DNA of 6,139 bases from Acidobacteriota bacterium (GCA_020200195.1 JAIVJE010000094.1:1-6139); one strand, 5' to 3'; shown: positions 1 through 5,963, numbered from the stretch's first letter. A program made the numbers and translations. Notes: generated by a model not told the origin, from the sequence alone.

Positions 1-1
1 C

Positions 2-863
2 GAGGCGATCGCGCGAGAGTACGGACACTTGAATGTCAGCCAACGTACGGCCCTTCAGGAGATTCTGGCGAGTCGCGACCAAGTGACAGCCCTCGAAGGG
101 AGCACAGGGACGGGCAAGACCACAGCACTTGCGGCTGTTCGGGATGCCACCGAACGCGAGAGGTACCACGTCGAGGGCTTCGCGCCGACGTCACGTGCGG
201 CGCACAAGCTTGCCGAGGCCGGGATCGAGTCGAGCACGCTACAGCGTCTTCTGTTGCGCGGTGAACAGGGGATACCGGCGGCGGATCAGAAGCGGCTGTA
301 CGTCGTTGACGAGTCGAGCCTGGCGACCACGAAACAGATGCACGCGTTTCTGGAGCGCCTCGGCGGGGAGAACCGCGTGCTGCTCGTCGGCGATGTGCGC
401 CAGCATGAGGCCGTGGACGCCGGCCGGCCGTATTACCAGCTCCAGGAAGCAGGGATCCGCACCGCGCATCTTGACGAGAGCGTGCGCCAGCGGGATCCAG
501 AGTTAAAAACAGTCATCGAACAGCTCTCCCGTGGAGACGTGCACAGTGCCCTGGAAGGTCTTGACCAGCAAGGCCGCGGGCATGAAATCGGCCCGCGCGA
601 GGAGCGCCTGACGGCTGTCGCGAACGAGTAACGTGAAAGACCCACACGGGACGCTCGTCGTCTCTCCGGATAACCAGTCGCGACAGGACCTCAATGACGC
701 GATTCACCGCGCGATGCAGCGTGAGGGCCATGTCGATCACAACGAGCACCGGACGCCCGTGCTGGTGCCGCGGCAGGAGATCACCGGTGCGGATCGGCAA
801 TGGGCGGAACGTTACGAGGCGGGCGACGTCGTTCGCTACAGCCGCGGCAGCAAGGCCCTCGGC
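2..863 (+). pseudogene. MobF/TraA-type relaxase, helicase-domain fragment (frameshifted, truncated)
   Basis: This is the RecD-like helicase region of a conjugative relaxase, which in the intact family nicks oriT and unwinds the transferred strand. The frame is open from the left edge (base 2), so the N-terminal relaxase domain would lie outside. Counting from base 2, visible motifs are Walker A GSTGTGKT (residues 33-40), APTSRAAHKLAEAGI, Walker B VVDESS (D103, E104), GDVRQH (about 130-135) and ESVRQRDPEL. The frame stops at TAA 629-631. The homologous sequence resumes at once in the next frame as TLVVSPDNQSR and GADRQWAERYEAGDVVRYS. Removing one A from the AA at 630-631 gives Y-V-K-D and restores one frame. 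Family similarity ends at about SRGSKALG (863), where an antisense DUF5916 fragment begins. The rest of the helicase and C-terminus is absent. I am confident of the family and that the gene is broken. Whether the extra A is real or a sequencing error cannot be settled here. Confidence 0.88.
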
Positions 864-866
864 TGG
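861..866. other. Recombination scar joining relaxase and DUF5916 fragments
   Basis: On the plus strand the relaxase-like reading ends at ...SRGSKALG (codon 861-863). On the minus strand the DUF5916-like reading ends at ...WHFNVQ (Q codon on 863-865). The two gene bodies meet within a few bases, tail to tail, with no intergenic spacer, inverted repeat or target duplication that I can see. Both genes should continue past this point in intact relatives. The exact base of the joint is inferred from where family similarity stops. Confidence 0.6.
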
Positions 867-1456
867 ACGTTGAAGTGCCACTCGCGCAGCCGTGGATTGA
901 AGCTGAGGGTCTGGATCGGAATCCAGATCTCCGCCGTCCACCCGGACTCGGTGCGTCGCGTCGCGGCTTCCCAGATGCCGTCCCATTCGGGGTTGTCGGT
1001 TTCGCCGCCGGGGTTGACGAGCGCATCGTAACGGGCGCCACTCGGATTAACGGCGAAAACGTAGCCGGATCGGCCATCGAGAAACGGGCCGGGGACCACT
1101 CGCACGTGGTCTTCAGAGTTGAGCGTGGCGTCCCGTCGTACGCTGAAGCTGACGATCCCGGAGGGGTCACTGTCTTCGCACACGATCCCGACCAGGATTG
1201 CCCCCGAGCCCGCGAACACTCGGACGAGGGTCGGTGAGGAGGCCTGCGCGCCTTCGACCGGATCCGTTTGCCTGAACCTGTCAGCGCCTGCGCGGAACTC
1301 CATTCGACTTCGTCGAGCACGCCATCGACGCGCACGTAGCGGCGCAACCTGTAATATTGGCAGCTGCTGCCCATCCTGCGCGGCGATCGCGGTGCCGTTG
1401 ACCACGCCGACGCCGAAGCTCAGTAAAGCCGTCGAGAGCCACACCGGCGGCTTCAC
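864..1456 (-). pseudogene. DUF5916 family protein, N-terminal CBM9-like fragment (frameshifted, truncated)
   Basis: Intact DUF5916 proteins are exported, with an N-terminal carbohydrate-binding-like (CBM9-type) beta domain followed by a large C-terminal membrane barrel-like region, usually over 600 residues. Their function is not well known. Here GTG at 1456 starts a signal-peptide-like stretch (MKPPVWLSTALLSFG, ending ...TAIAAQ). Reading then moves to another frame for YYRLRRYVRVDGVLDEVEW and back for FRQTDPVEGA, CEDSDPSGI, VFAVNPSGARYDA, WDGIWEAATR, GWTAEIWIPIQTLSF and WHFNVQ. One extra A (plus-strand TT at 1357-1358) and one missing base near 1280 explain both shifts. The first-frame reading across that part, rich in Arg, does not resemble the family. 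The gene ends at the relaxase joint after about 195 residues, so the barrel part is missing. The start overlaps the stop of the upstream DUF1259 gene as GTGA, suggesting an ancestral translationally coupled operon. Confidence 0.82.
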
Positions 1457-2379
1457 TGATTCGTGATCGGCGACTTCCCGAGAAGGTTGACGGCGCTGCG
1501 TACCGCTTCCGCCAGCTTTGCGGCCGGCCCGGTCCCATAATAGTGAAGAAAGACCACGAGCGGCTTAACATCGGTCATGTGGTTGTGAATGGCAACTACG
1601 TTGATGCCGTCCGCCCGCAGCGCCTTTAGTACCGGCGTCACCTCGCGCTCGAGCATCGCGATGTCGCCCGCAACCATCGCGTCAGCATCGCTTCCGGCGA
1701 ATGCCGCCCATGTATTGAGACCCATTCGCGCGTTGATCGCCGCTCCATGTTCCCGCACGTCAATGTCGGGACGACCGATCGTGATCTTGTAGACGGGGCC
1801 GCTTTGCTCGCCCTGATGCCCGATGATCTTGGCGAGCGCCGCGGTGCCGAGCGCACCGGCTGAGGCAGGCCCCGCGGACCTGGCCGCCGTTGGCTGCGCA
1901 CGCTTCGCGGCCTGATCGATCAGATCCACGGCCGGCTTGACGCGCTTCGCCAGATCCGCGGCCGTTCCCATCCCGTGCACGTGCATGTAGAAGATCCGAG
2001 GCTGCTCCCAGAAGAAGTGATTGTGCAGCGCAGTTACGTCGAGGCCGTTGTCCAGAAGCGCCGACATCACTGGGTTGACCTCGTCCTCGGTGAGGACCAG
2101 ATCGCCCACCATCACTTCATGTCCGCCGTCGCCCTTCGTCAGCGCAACCCACCCGCCGAAACCAAAGGGGGTCGGAGCAGATCGTTGCTTGACCGTGACC
2201 CGAAGATCGTTCCGCGGAATGTTGACCTTCAGCACGCCATCTTTGAAGTCTCCCGTTTTCCCGAGCGTTGTGAGTACGCTCTTGTACTCCGCGGGCATCT
2301 CTTGCGCGTTGACAGCGCGGCTCGCCAGCAGCGCCCCGGCCACGAGAAGCAATCGCACAGCGAATCTGAATGACCGCAT
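1453..2379 (-). CDS. DUF1259 (LppY/LpqO family) exported protein, two tandem repeats
   Basis: This is an intact 308-residue protein of the DUF1259 family; its biochemical role is not established. The ATG at 2379 follows GGAGAG (2388-2383). Residues 1-25 look like a signal peptide with an AVNA|Q cleavage site. There is no lipobox cysteine, unlike the actinobacterial lipoproteins that gave the family its LppY/LpqO name. Two DUF1259 units follow, about residues 30-157 and 175-303. Each has a segment like VGDLVLTEDEVNPVMSALLD, then HNH and a second histidine patch: H119-N-H121 with H133/H135 in unit one, H265-N-H267 with H279 in unit two. They are joined by an Ala/Pro-rich linker (about 158-180). 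The repeated histidines could bind a metal, which is inference. It is transcribed leftward, divergent from the PepSY operon, and overlaps the DUF5916 remnant by four bases. From memory, relatives named ChrL occur in chromate-resistance clusters, which is interesting given the chrA remnant here. Confidence 0.92.
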   Translation of the reverse strand: MRSFRFAVRLLLVAGALLASRAVNAQEMPAEYKSVLTTLGKTGDFKDGVLKVNIPRNDLRVTVKQRSAPTPFGFGGWVALTKGDGGHEVMVGDLVLTEDEVNPVMSALLDNGLDVTALHNHFFWEQPRIFYMHVHGMGTAADLAKRVKPAVDLIDQAAKRAQPTAARSAGPASAGALGTAALAKIIGHQGEQSGPVYKITIGRPDIDVREHGAAINARMGLNTWAAFAGSDADAMVAGDIAMLEREVTPVLKALRADGINVVAIHNHMTDVKPLVVFLHYYGTGPAAKLAEAVRSAVNLLGKSPITNQ

Positions 2380-2426
2380 GATCTCTCCATTGAATTCAGG
2401 TCGACCTTCAGCATGTACCTGCCCCT

Positions 2427-2455
2427 ATGGTCCCCAACGCGGTGAAACGCGTCAA
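2427..2455 (-). promoter_or_regulatory. Possible sigma-70-like promoter for the DUF1259 gene
   Basis: On the minus strand, TTGACG (2455-2450) is a 5/6 match to a -35 box. It is followed after 17 bases by GACCAT (2432-2427), only a 3/6 match to a -10 box. The position, about 50 bases upstream of the start codon, is reasonable. The -10 is poor, so this is a weak candidate. Confidence 0.22.
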
Positions 2456-2467
2456 GGCTCCTCTGCG

Positions 2468-2502
2468 CTTCCTGAAGCCGATTTGAGGAAATCTTCAGGG
2501 AG
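2468..2502. promoter_or_regulatory. Bulged inverted repeat in the divergent promoter region
   Basis: CCTGAAG (2471-2477) is the exact reverse complement of CTTCAGG (2493-2499). Inside them ATTT (2481-2484) pairs with AAAT (2489-2492) around a GAGG loop, with CCG (2478-2480) as a one-sided bulge. Outside, C2468-G2502, T2469-A2501 and a T-G pair (2470/2500) extend the stem. The result is about 14 pairs with one bulge. It has no T-run, so it is not a normal terminator. It lies about 80 bases before the PepSY start, between two divergent operons. It could be an operator for the adjacent response regulator or part of a leader RNA; both are inference. AGGCTCC also flanks it as a direct repeat (2455-2461 and 2501-2507). 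Confidence 0.4.
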
Positions 2503-2568
2503 GCTCCGTCGCAGATATCCGTACGATGAACTCTGGATGGACACGCGCTCAATTGCGTGGCGTTTCGG

Positions 2569-2575
2569 AAGGAGA
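2569..2575 (+). promoter_or_regulatory. Strong ribosome binding site that fixes the PepSY gene start
   Basis: AAGGAGA is followed by five bases and ATG at 2581. It favours 2581 over an in-frame TTG at 2557, which would put eight extra residues in front of the signal peptide. Confidence 0.8.
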
Positions 2576-2580
2576 CTTTC

Positions 2581-3129
2581 ATGCGTGCAGGTCTGAATCA
2601 GTTGGCTGTCGCCGTGACTGCAACAGTACTGGTGTCTGGCATCAATCGTTCGGTATCCGGACAGCATGGAGACGAGGCCCAGCTGCTCTCGAAACTGAAG
2701 ACAAGCCGTCATACGCTTCTCGATGGCATCCGCCAGGCGGAGAAAGACAGCGGCCCTGCGATTTCTGCGAAGTTCGAGATGAAAGGTGATCAGCTGATGT
2801 TGAGCGTCTATACCGCCAAGCAGGGTCGCGACCGGGATCCGGAGCACAACACGTTGATGGAGTTGATCGGTCCTGCGACTGACAGCACGTGGAAACCCGA
2901 GACGGAGGTGTTCGAGGACAAGGAGCACATCGCCCGATCGGCCATGCAGTTGACGCTCATGCAGCTCTCTCGAATGTCGCTGGCGGATGTCATCAAGAAA
3001 GCGGAATCGCAGCAAGCGGGCACCGTGTATTCCGCCATTCCGGCTGTCCAGGGCGGCCGGCCCGTGGTTGACGTCCTCGTCGCAGCGCGCGACGGCCAGA
3101 GCAAACATGTGATAATCGATTTGAGGTGA
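2581..3129 (+). CDS. PepSY-like exported protein, probable accessory of the downstream two-component system
   Basis: This encodes 182 residues from an ATG with an excellent AAGGAGA site. Residues 1-27 are a signal-peptide-like segment (hydrophobic LAVAVTATVLVSG, then SVSG|Q), so the product is probably periplasmic or secreted. The mature part has two PepSY-like units. The first is about 34-78, with LLDGIRQAEKDSGPAISAKF followed by LMLSVYTAK. The second is about 133-181, with LADVIKKAESQQAG, then PVVDVLVAARDG and HVIIDL. The helix-then-strand pattern 'I-x-x-A-E ... A ... V-x-V' is what I rely on; I see no catalytic residues. PepSY proteins are often encoded next to sensor kinases and are thought to modulate envelope sensing or protease activity. 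Here the gene is first in a rightward operon, 28 bases before the response regulator, which supports an accessory or sensory role. The family assignment is fairly good; the precise function is unknown. Confidence 0.78.
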   Translation: MRAGLNQLAVAVTATVLVSGINRSVSGQHGDEAQLLSKLKTSRHTLLDGIRQAEKDSGPAISAKFEMKGDQLMLSVYTAKQGRDRDPEHNTLMELIGPATDSTWKPETEVFEDKEHIARSAMQLTLMQLSRMSLADVIKKAESQQAGTVYSAIPAVQGGRPVVDVLVAARDGQSKHVIIDLR

Positions 3130-3150
3130 GGCGCACGATTTCGGTGCGCC
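3130..3150 (+). promoter_or_regulatory. Intercistronic hairpin between the PepSY and response regulator genes
   Basis: GGCGCAC (3130-3136) and GTGCGCC (3144-3150) are perfect inverted arms around a 7-base loop. The stem begins right after the PepSY stop codon (3127-3129) and ends 7 bases before the regulator's GTG. It has no T-tract. A GC-rich stem occupying the place where the ribosome binding site should be suggests transcript processing, partial attenuation or control of regulator translation. The role is inference. Confidence 0.5.
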
Positions 3151-3157
3151 AGAACAC

Positions 3158-3841
3158 GTGCGGGTACTCGTAATCGAAGACGAGAAAAAGGTCGCACGAG
3201 CCCTGCAGCAGGGGCTCCAAGGCGAGCACTACGAGGTCGAAGTGGCGGAGACGGGCGAGGACGGATTTTTCAGCGCGCTCTCTCGATCGTTCGACGTGAT
3301 CATCCTCGACGTGATGCTGCCGGGACGGTCCGGGCTCGAAATTCTGAAGACGCTTCGTCGCCAAGGTCATCGAACGCCCGTTCTGGTCCTCACCGCGAAA
3401 GACGCCATCGAGGACCGCGTAGTTGGTCTCGACAGTGGAGCGGACGACTACCTGGTGAAGCCGTTTGCGTTCGCGGAGCTCCTCGCCCGTGTTCGCGCGC
3501 TCATCCGGCGGGGCCGTTCTATCGAGCCGGTTCGCCTCAGGGTGGCGGATCTGGAGATCGATCTCGTCACGCGCAAGGCGGTCCGCGCCGGTGAGCCGAT
3601 CGATCTGACTGCGCGCGAATTCGATCTCCTCGAGTACTTGCTGCGTCACGGCGAAGAAATCGTCTCCCGCGAGATGCTGGCCCGGGACGTCTGGAAAGAG
3701 CCTTCCCGTGGGACGCCGCTCGATAACGTGATCGACGTGCACATCGCGCGGCTGAGAAAGAAAGTAGACACCGAGGGTCGAGCAAAGTTAATCCACACCG
3801 TACGCGGCGTGGGATTCCTGGTCAAACTCGGAGAGGCGTGA
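3158..3841 (+). CDS. OmpR/PhoB-family response regulator
   Basis: This is a 227-residue cytoplasmic transcription regulator, full length for the family. The receiver domain (about 1-115) has the acidic pair E7/D8, phospho-acceptor D51 in VIILDVMLPG, T79 in VLVLTAKD and K101 in DDYLVKPF. A winged-helix DNA-binding domain (about 125-225) carries LTAREFDLLEYLL, VIDVHIARLRKKVD and HTVRGVGFLV, the usual OmpR-type recognition helix and wing. The overall sequence resembles CusR/CopR-like metal-response regulators, but the signal cannot be read from it. GTG at 3158 is the only usable start, because an in-frame stop lies at 3122-3124. No Shine-Dalgarno sequence is evident, and a hairpin sits just upstream, so translation may depend on that of the PepSY gene. 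The stop TGA (3839-3841) overlaps the kinase ATG as TGATG, indicating translational coupling with its cognate kinase. Confidence 0.95.
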   Translation: MRVLVIEDEKKVARALQQGLQGEHYEVEVAETGEDGFFSALSRSFDVIILDVMLPGRSGLEILKTLRRQGHRTPVLVLTAKDAIEDRVVGLDSGADDYLVKPFAFAELLARVRALIRRGRSIEPVRLRVADLEIDLVTRKAVRAGEPIDLTAREFDLLEYLLRHGEEIVSREMLARDVWKEPSRGTPLDNVIDVHIARLRKKVDTEGRAKLIHTVRGVGFLVKLGEA

Positions 3842-5445
3842 TGCTGCCCTGGCGCCCTCGGAGCGTCCGGTTGCGCCTGACGCTTTGGTACAGCGCCGCT
3901 GTCGCGCTCGTCGTGCTGCTTTACGCCGTTGGTGTCTACATGTTCGTCAGCAGAAGCCTCAGAGAGGAGCTCGATCGTGTCCTGCACGACGATTTCGAGC
4001 TCGTCGAGGAATCGTTGGAGAACAACGACAGAGGGACGGACACCTCGCGATGGACCAGCGATCCGGCACATCACGCCGATGGTTCGGAACCGGCGAGATG
4101 GGTAGAAGTGTGGGCGCCGCTTGGCCAGTTGCGGTTTCGATCGCCGGGATTGGACGAACGGGCGGCGCCGAAGGCCGTTCCGCAAACGTACGAGTACGTG
4201 TCGGTTGCGAGTTCCGGGGGAGTGCCGCTCCGAACCCTCACAGGTGCGCATTCGGTCGGCGCATCAGAGTTCGTCATACGGGTGACGAGATCCGAAGAGC
4301 GCGTGCGTCATGAGCTGAACGAGCTCCTGGCCGGCTTGGCGCTTGGACTGCCCATCGCGGTGATCCTCGCCGGCGTCGGCGGTTATCAGCTGGCCCGGCG
4401 AGCCCTGTCACCGGTGGAGCGCATGACGGAGCAGGCCCAAACCATCACGGCCGAGCGTCTCCGGGCGCGTCTCCCGATCGAGAACCCTGACGATGAACTG
4501 GGTCGCCTGGCCACTGTGTTCAATGACATGCTCCAACGACTCGAGGAGTCGTTTGACCGGATGGGACGCTTTACCGCTGACGCCTCGCACGAGTTGCGGA
4601 CACCGCTGACCGCCATTCGCAGTGTCGGAGAGGTCGGGTTGCGCGAGCAGCACGATGCGGCAGGTTACCGCGAAGTGATCGGTAGCATGCTCGAGGAAGC
4701 CGACCGGCTGACGCGCCTCGTTGAGAGCCTGCTCCTCCTGTCGCGCGCGGACAGTGGCCGCGCAACCGTGAAACGCGACCATGTTGCGCTGCTGGGGGTC
4801 GCTCGCGAGGTGGCTGCCCATCTCGCAGTCCTCAGCGAGGAACGGGGGCAGCGAAGCGAAATCAACGGAGATTCCGGCATAACCGCTCACGTAGATCCGA
4901 TGCTGCTGCGTGAAGCCCTCGTGAACATCGTCGACAATGCCATTAAATACAGTCCGCGCGGCGCGGAGATCCGGATTCTCGTAGCGCGCGATGGACGCGG
5001 CGGTGTGGCGATCGAAATTACCGACCGTGGTCCCGGCATCGCTGCAGAACATCACACGCGGATCTTCGAACGGTTCTACCGCGTGGAGGAAGGACGCTCG
5101 CGTGACCATGGCGGCAGCGGACTTGGACTCGCAATCGCGCGCTGGGCGGTTGAGACAAACGGCGGCCACATCGATTTGGACAGCGAGCCGGGCCGCGGCA
5201 GCACGTTTCGAATCGTCTTGCCCGCTACGCCTATTTTCTCCGCCTTGGTGCGACCGGCTTCGGCGGCCCGATCGCGCTCGCAGGATTCATGCAGCGCGAT
5301 CTGGTCGAGGAACGCGGCTGGATCAGCCACGACGATTATTTGGATGGTCTTGCGTTGGCCCAGCTCGCGCCCGGTCCACTGGCGGCGCAACTCGCGATGT
5401 ATCTCGGGTACGTACGAGGCGGAATTGCGGGCGCAACGATCGTAG
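3841..5445 (+). CDS. Sensor histidine kinase (HAMP-HisKA-HATPase_c) with a foreign C-terminal tail
   Basis: This is the inner-membrane kinase partner of the upstream regulator. I chose ATG 3841 (TGATG overlap, GGAGAGG at 3830-3836) over GTG 3838; from ATG it is 534 residues. In order: TM1 about 15-36; a periplasmic sensor region of about 125 residues; TM2 about 163-184; HAMP about 185-237; HisKA with H250 in ASHELRTPLTAIR; HATPase_c with N-box NIVDNAIKYSP (N366), G1 DRGPGIA (from D395), F-box IFERFYR (about 408) and G2 GGSGLGLAIA (from G424). The kinase core is therefore complete. The normal family end, STFRIVLP, falls at about residue 461. The remaining 72 or so residues are rich in Arg, Ser and Trp and are simply chrA DNA read in the wrong frame. 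The native stop codon has been lost at the chrA joint. The periplasmic domain is not one I recognise; architecture resembles CusS-type sensors. Activity with the added tail is plausible but unproven. Confidence 0.93.
   Translation: MLPWRPRSVRLRLTLWYSAAVALVVLLYAVGVYMFVSRSLREELDRVLHDDFELVEESLENNDRGTDTSRWTSDPAHHADGSEPARWVEVWAPLGQLRFRSPGLDERAAPKAVPQTYEYVSVASSGGVPLRTLTGAHSVGASEFVIRVTRSEERVRHELNELLAGLALGLPIAVILAGVGGYQLARRALSPVERMTEQAQTITAERLRARLPIENPDDELGRLATVFNDMLQRLEESFDRMGRFTADASHELRTPLTAIRSVGEVGLREQHDAAGYREVIGSMLEEADRLTRLVESLLLLSRADSGRATVKRDHVALLGVAREVAAHLAVLSEERGQRSEINGDSGITAHVDPMLLREALVNIVDNAIKYSPRGAEIRILVARDGRGGVAIEITDRGPGIAAEHHTRIFERFYRVEEGRSRDHGGSGLGLAIARWAVETNGGHIDLDSEPGRGSTFRIVLPATPIFSALVRPASAARSRSQDSCSAIWSRNAAGSATTIIWMVLRWPSSRPVHWRRNSRCISGTYEAELRAQRS
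5218..5228. other. Scar joining histidine kinase 3' end to internal chrA
   Basis: Kinase similarity ends at FRIVLP (P codon 5221-5223) in one frame. ChrA similarity starts at YAYFLRLG (codons from 5226) in another. No stop codon, spacer, ribosome binding site or start codon lies between them. The kinase lost its stop and chrA lost its start at the same point, as expected from a deletion or illegitimate recombination. The exact base is uncertain by several nucleotides. Confidence 0.65.
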
Positions 5446-5863
5446 CCATTCTGTTCGTGCTCCCGTCCTTTCTGATGGTATGGGCAATCCGCGGCCTATG
5501 TGCGGTTCGGCGGTCTGCCCTGGATGGAGGCGCTGTTCTACGGCATCGGAGCCGCCGTTATCGCCATCATCGCGCGGTCAGCGTACAAGCTGACAAAGCT
5601 GACGCTCGCGCGGAGTGTGGTCTTGTGGAGCATCTTCGCCGTCATGGCGTTGACGACGGCGTGGGCTCAACGCGAAATCATCTCGTTGTTCGTGCTCGCC
5701 CGGCGCTGCGTATGTGCTTGCGACACGTGCGCTGATCGACGTGTGGACAGCAGGGATCGCGCTCGCGACGTTTCTGATTCTGGCGCGGTGGAAAGTCTCT
5801 GAACTCTGGCTTATAGGCGCCGCCGGTCTGGTTGGCCTACTCACCGCCGGAGCAAGGGCGTGA
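5223..5863 (+). pseudogene. chrA: chrA chromate transporter, first-domain fragment with two frameshifts
   Basis: ChrA is an inner-membrane transporter that exports chromate and confers resistance; full-length forms have two homologous halves, about 400 residues in all. Three consecutive reading pieces reconstruct the first half. Frame one (5223 to about 5489) gives YAYFLRLGATGFGGP, MQRDLVEERGWISHDDY, LALAQLAPGPLAAQLAMYLG and VLPSFLMVWAI. Frame two (about 5494-5700) gives AYVRFGGLPWMEALFYG and IGAAVIAIIARSAYKLT. Frame three (5702-5863) gives GAAYVLATRALIDVW and LILARWKVSELW, ending at TGA 5861-5863. Dropping one C from the CC at 5489-5490 and one C from the CCC at 5699-5701 restores a single frame of about 212 residues. 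There is no start codon, since the 5' end is fused to the kinase, and the second transporter half is missing. Single-domain ChrA proteins exist, but they work as pairs and have their own starts. This copy is almost certainly non-functional unless both frameshifts are sequencing errors. Confidence 0.88.
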
Positions 5864-5916
5864 CCGGCGAGGCCGGCAGGTCGGCGTTTGGACGAAAGCT
5901 GATCCCGTCGCGCAGT

Positions 5917-5945
5917 TTGACGACCTGACGATCAACACGAATAAC
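5917..5945 (+). promoter_or_regulatory. Candidate sigma-70-like promoter for the DUF378 gene
   Basis: TTGACG (5917-5922, 5/6 to the -35 consensus), a 17-base spacer and AATAAC (5940-5945, 4/6 to the -10 consensus) would start RNA at about 5952. That leaves a leader of only about 12 bases, just enough for the ribosome binding site at 5953-5959. The spacing is ideal, but the short leader lowers confidence. Confidence 0.35.
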
Positions 5946-5963
5946 CAGACGCGGAGGAGTGCA

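Noticed and set aside
625..640. Programmed ribosomal frameshift in the relaxase
   Set aside because: There is no slippery heptamer or downstream structure that I can see, and the gene is truncated anyway. A one-base insertion explains it more simply.
633..1031. A separate 132-codon gene starting at 633
   Set aside because: Its first 77 codons continue the frameshifted relaxase. The rest crosses the joint and is antisense to the DUF5916 fragment.
2452..3108. Long minus-strand open frame (218 codons) opposite the PepSY gene
   Set aside because: It lies antisense to a gene with a strong ribosome binding site, signal peptide and domain pattern. Its translation is Arg/His-rich with no recognisable motif. 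GC-rich coding DNA often gives such antisense frames.
3130..3150. Rho-independent terminator after the PepSY gene
   Set aside because: The stem is suitable but has no T-tract, and the regulator gene starts 7 bases later with no room for a new promoter.
2993..3742. Minus-strand open frame (249 codons) opposite the response regulator
   Set aside because: The plus strand encodes a textbook OmpR-family regulator here. The antisense product has no family features.
4408..5169. Minus-strand open frame (253 codons) opposite the kinase
   Set aside because: It is antisense to the conserved HAMP, HisKA and HATPase region and is a by-product of that codon use.
5227..5445. A novel C-terminal domain of the histidine kinase
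   Set aside because: The same bases in another frame encode clear ChrA sequence (GFGGP, LAPGPLAAQLA). The kinase frame has low-complexity Arg/Ser/Trp content with no fold signal.
5862..5882. Terminator or attachment site after chrA (CCGGC-GAG-GCCGG)
   Set aside because: The stem is only five pairs with a three-base loop and no T-run, which is common by chance in GC-rich DNA.
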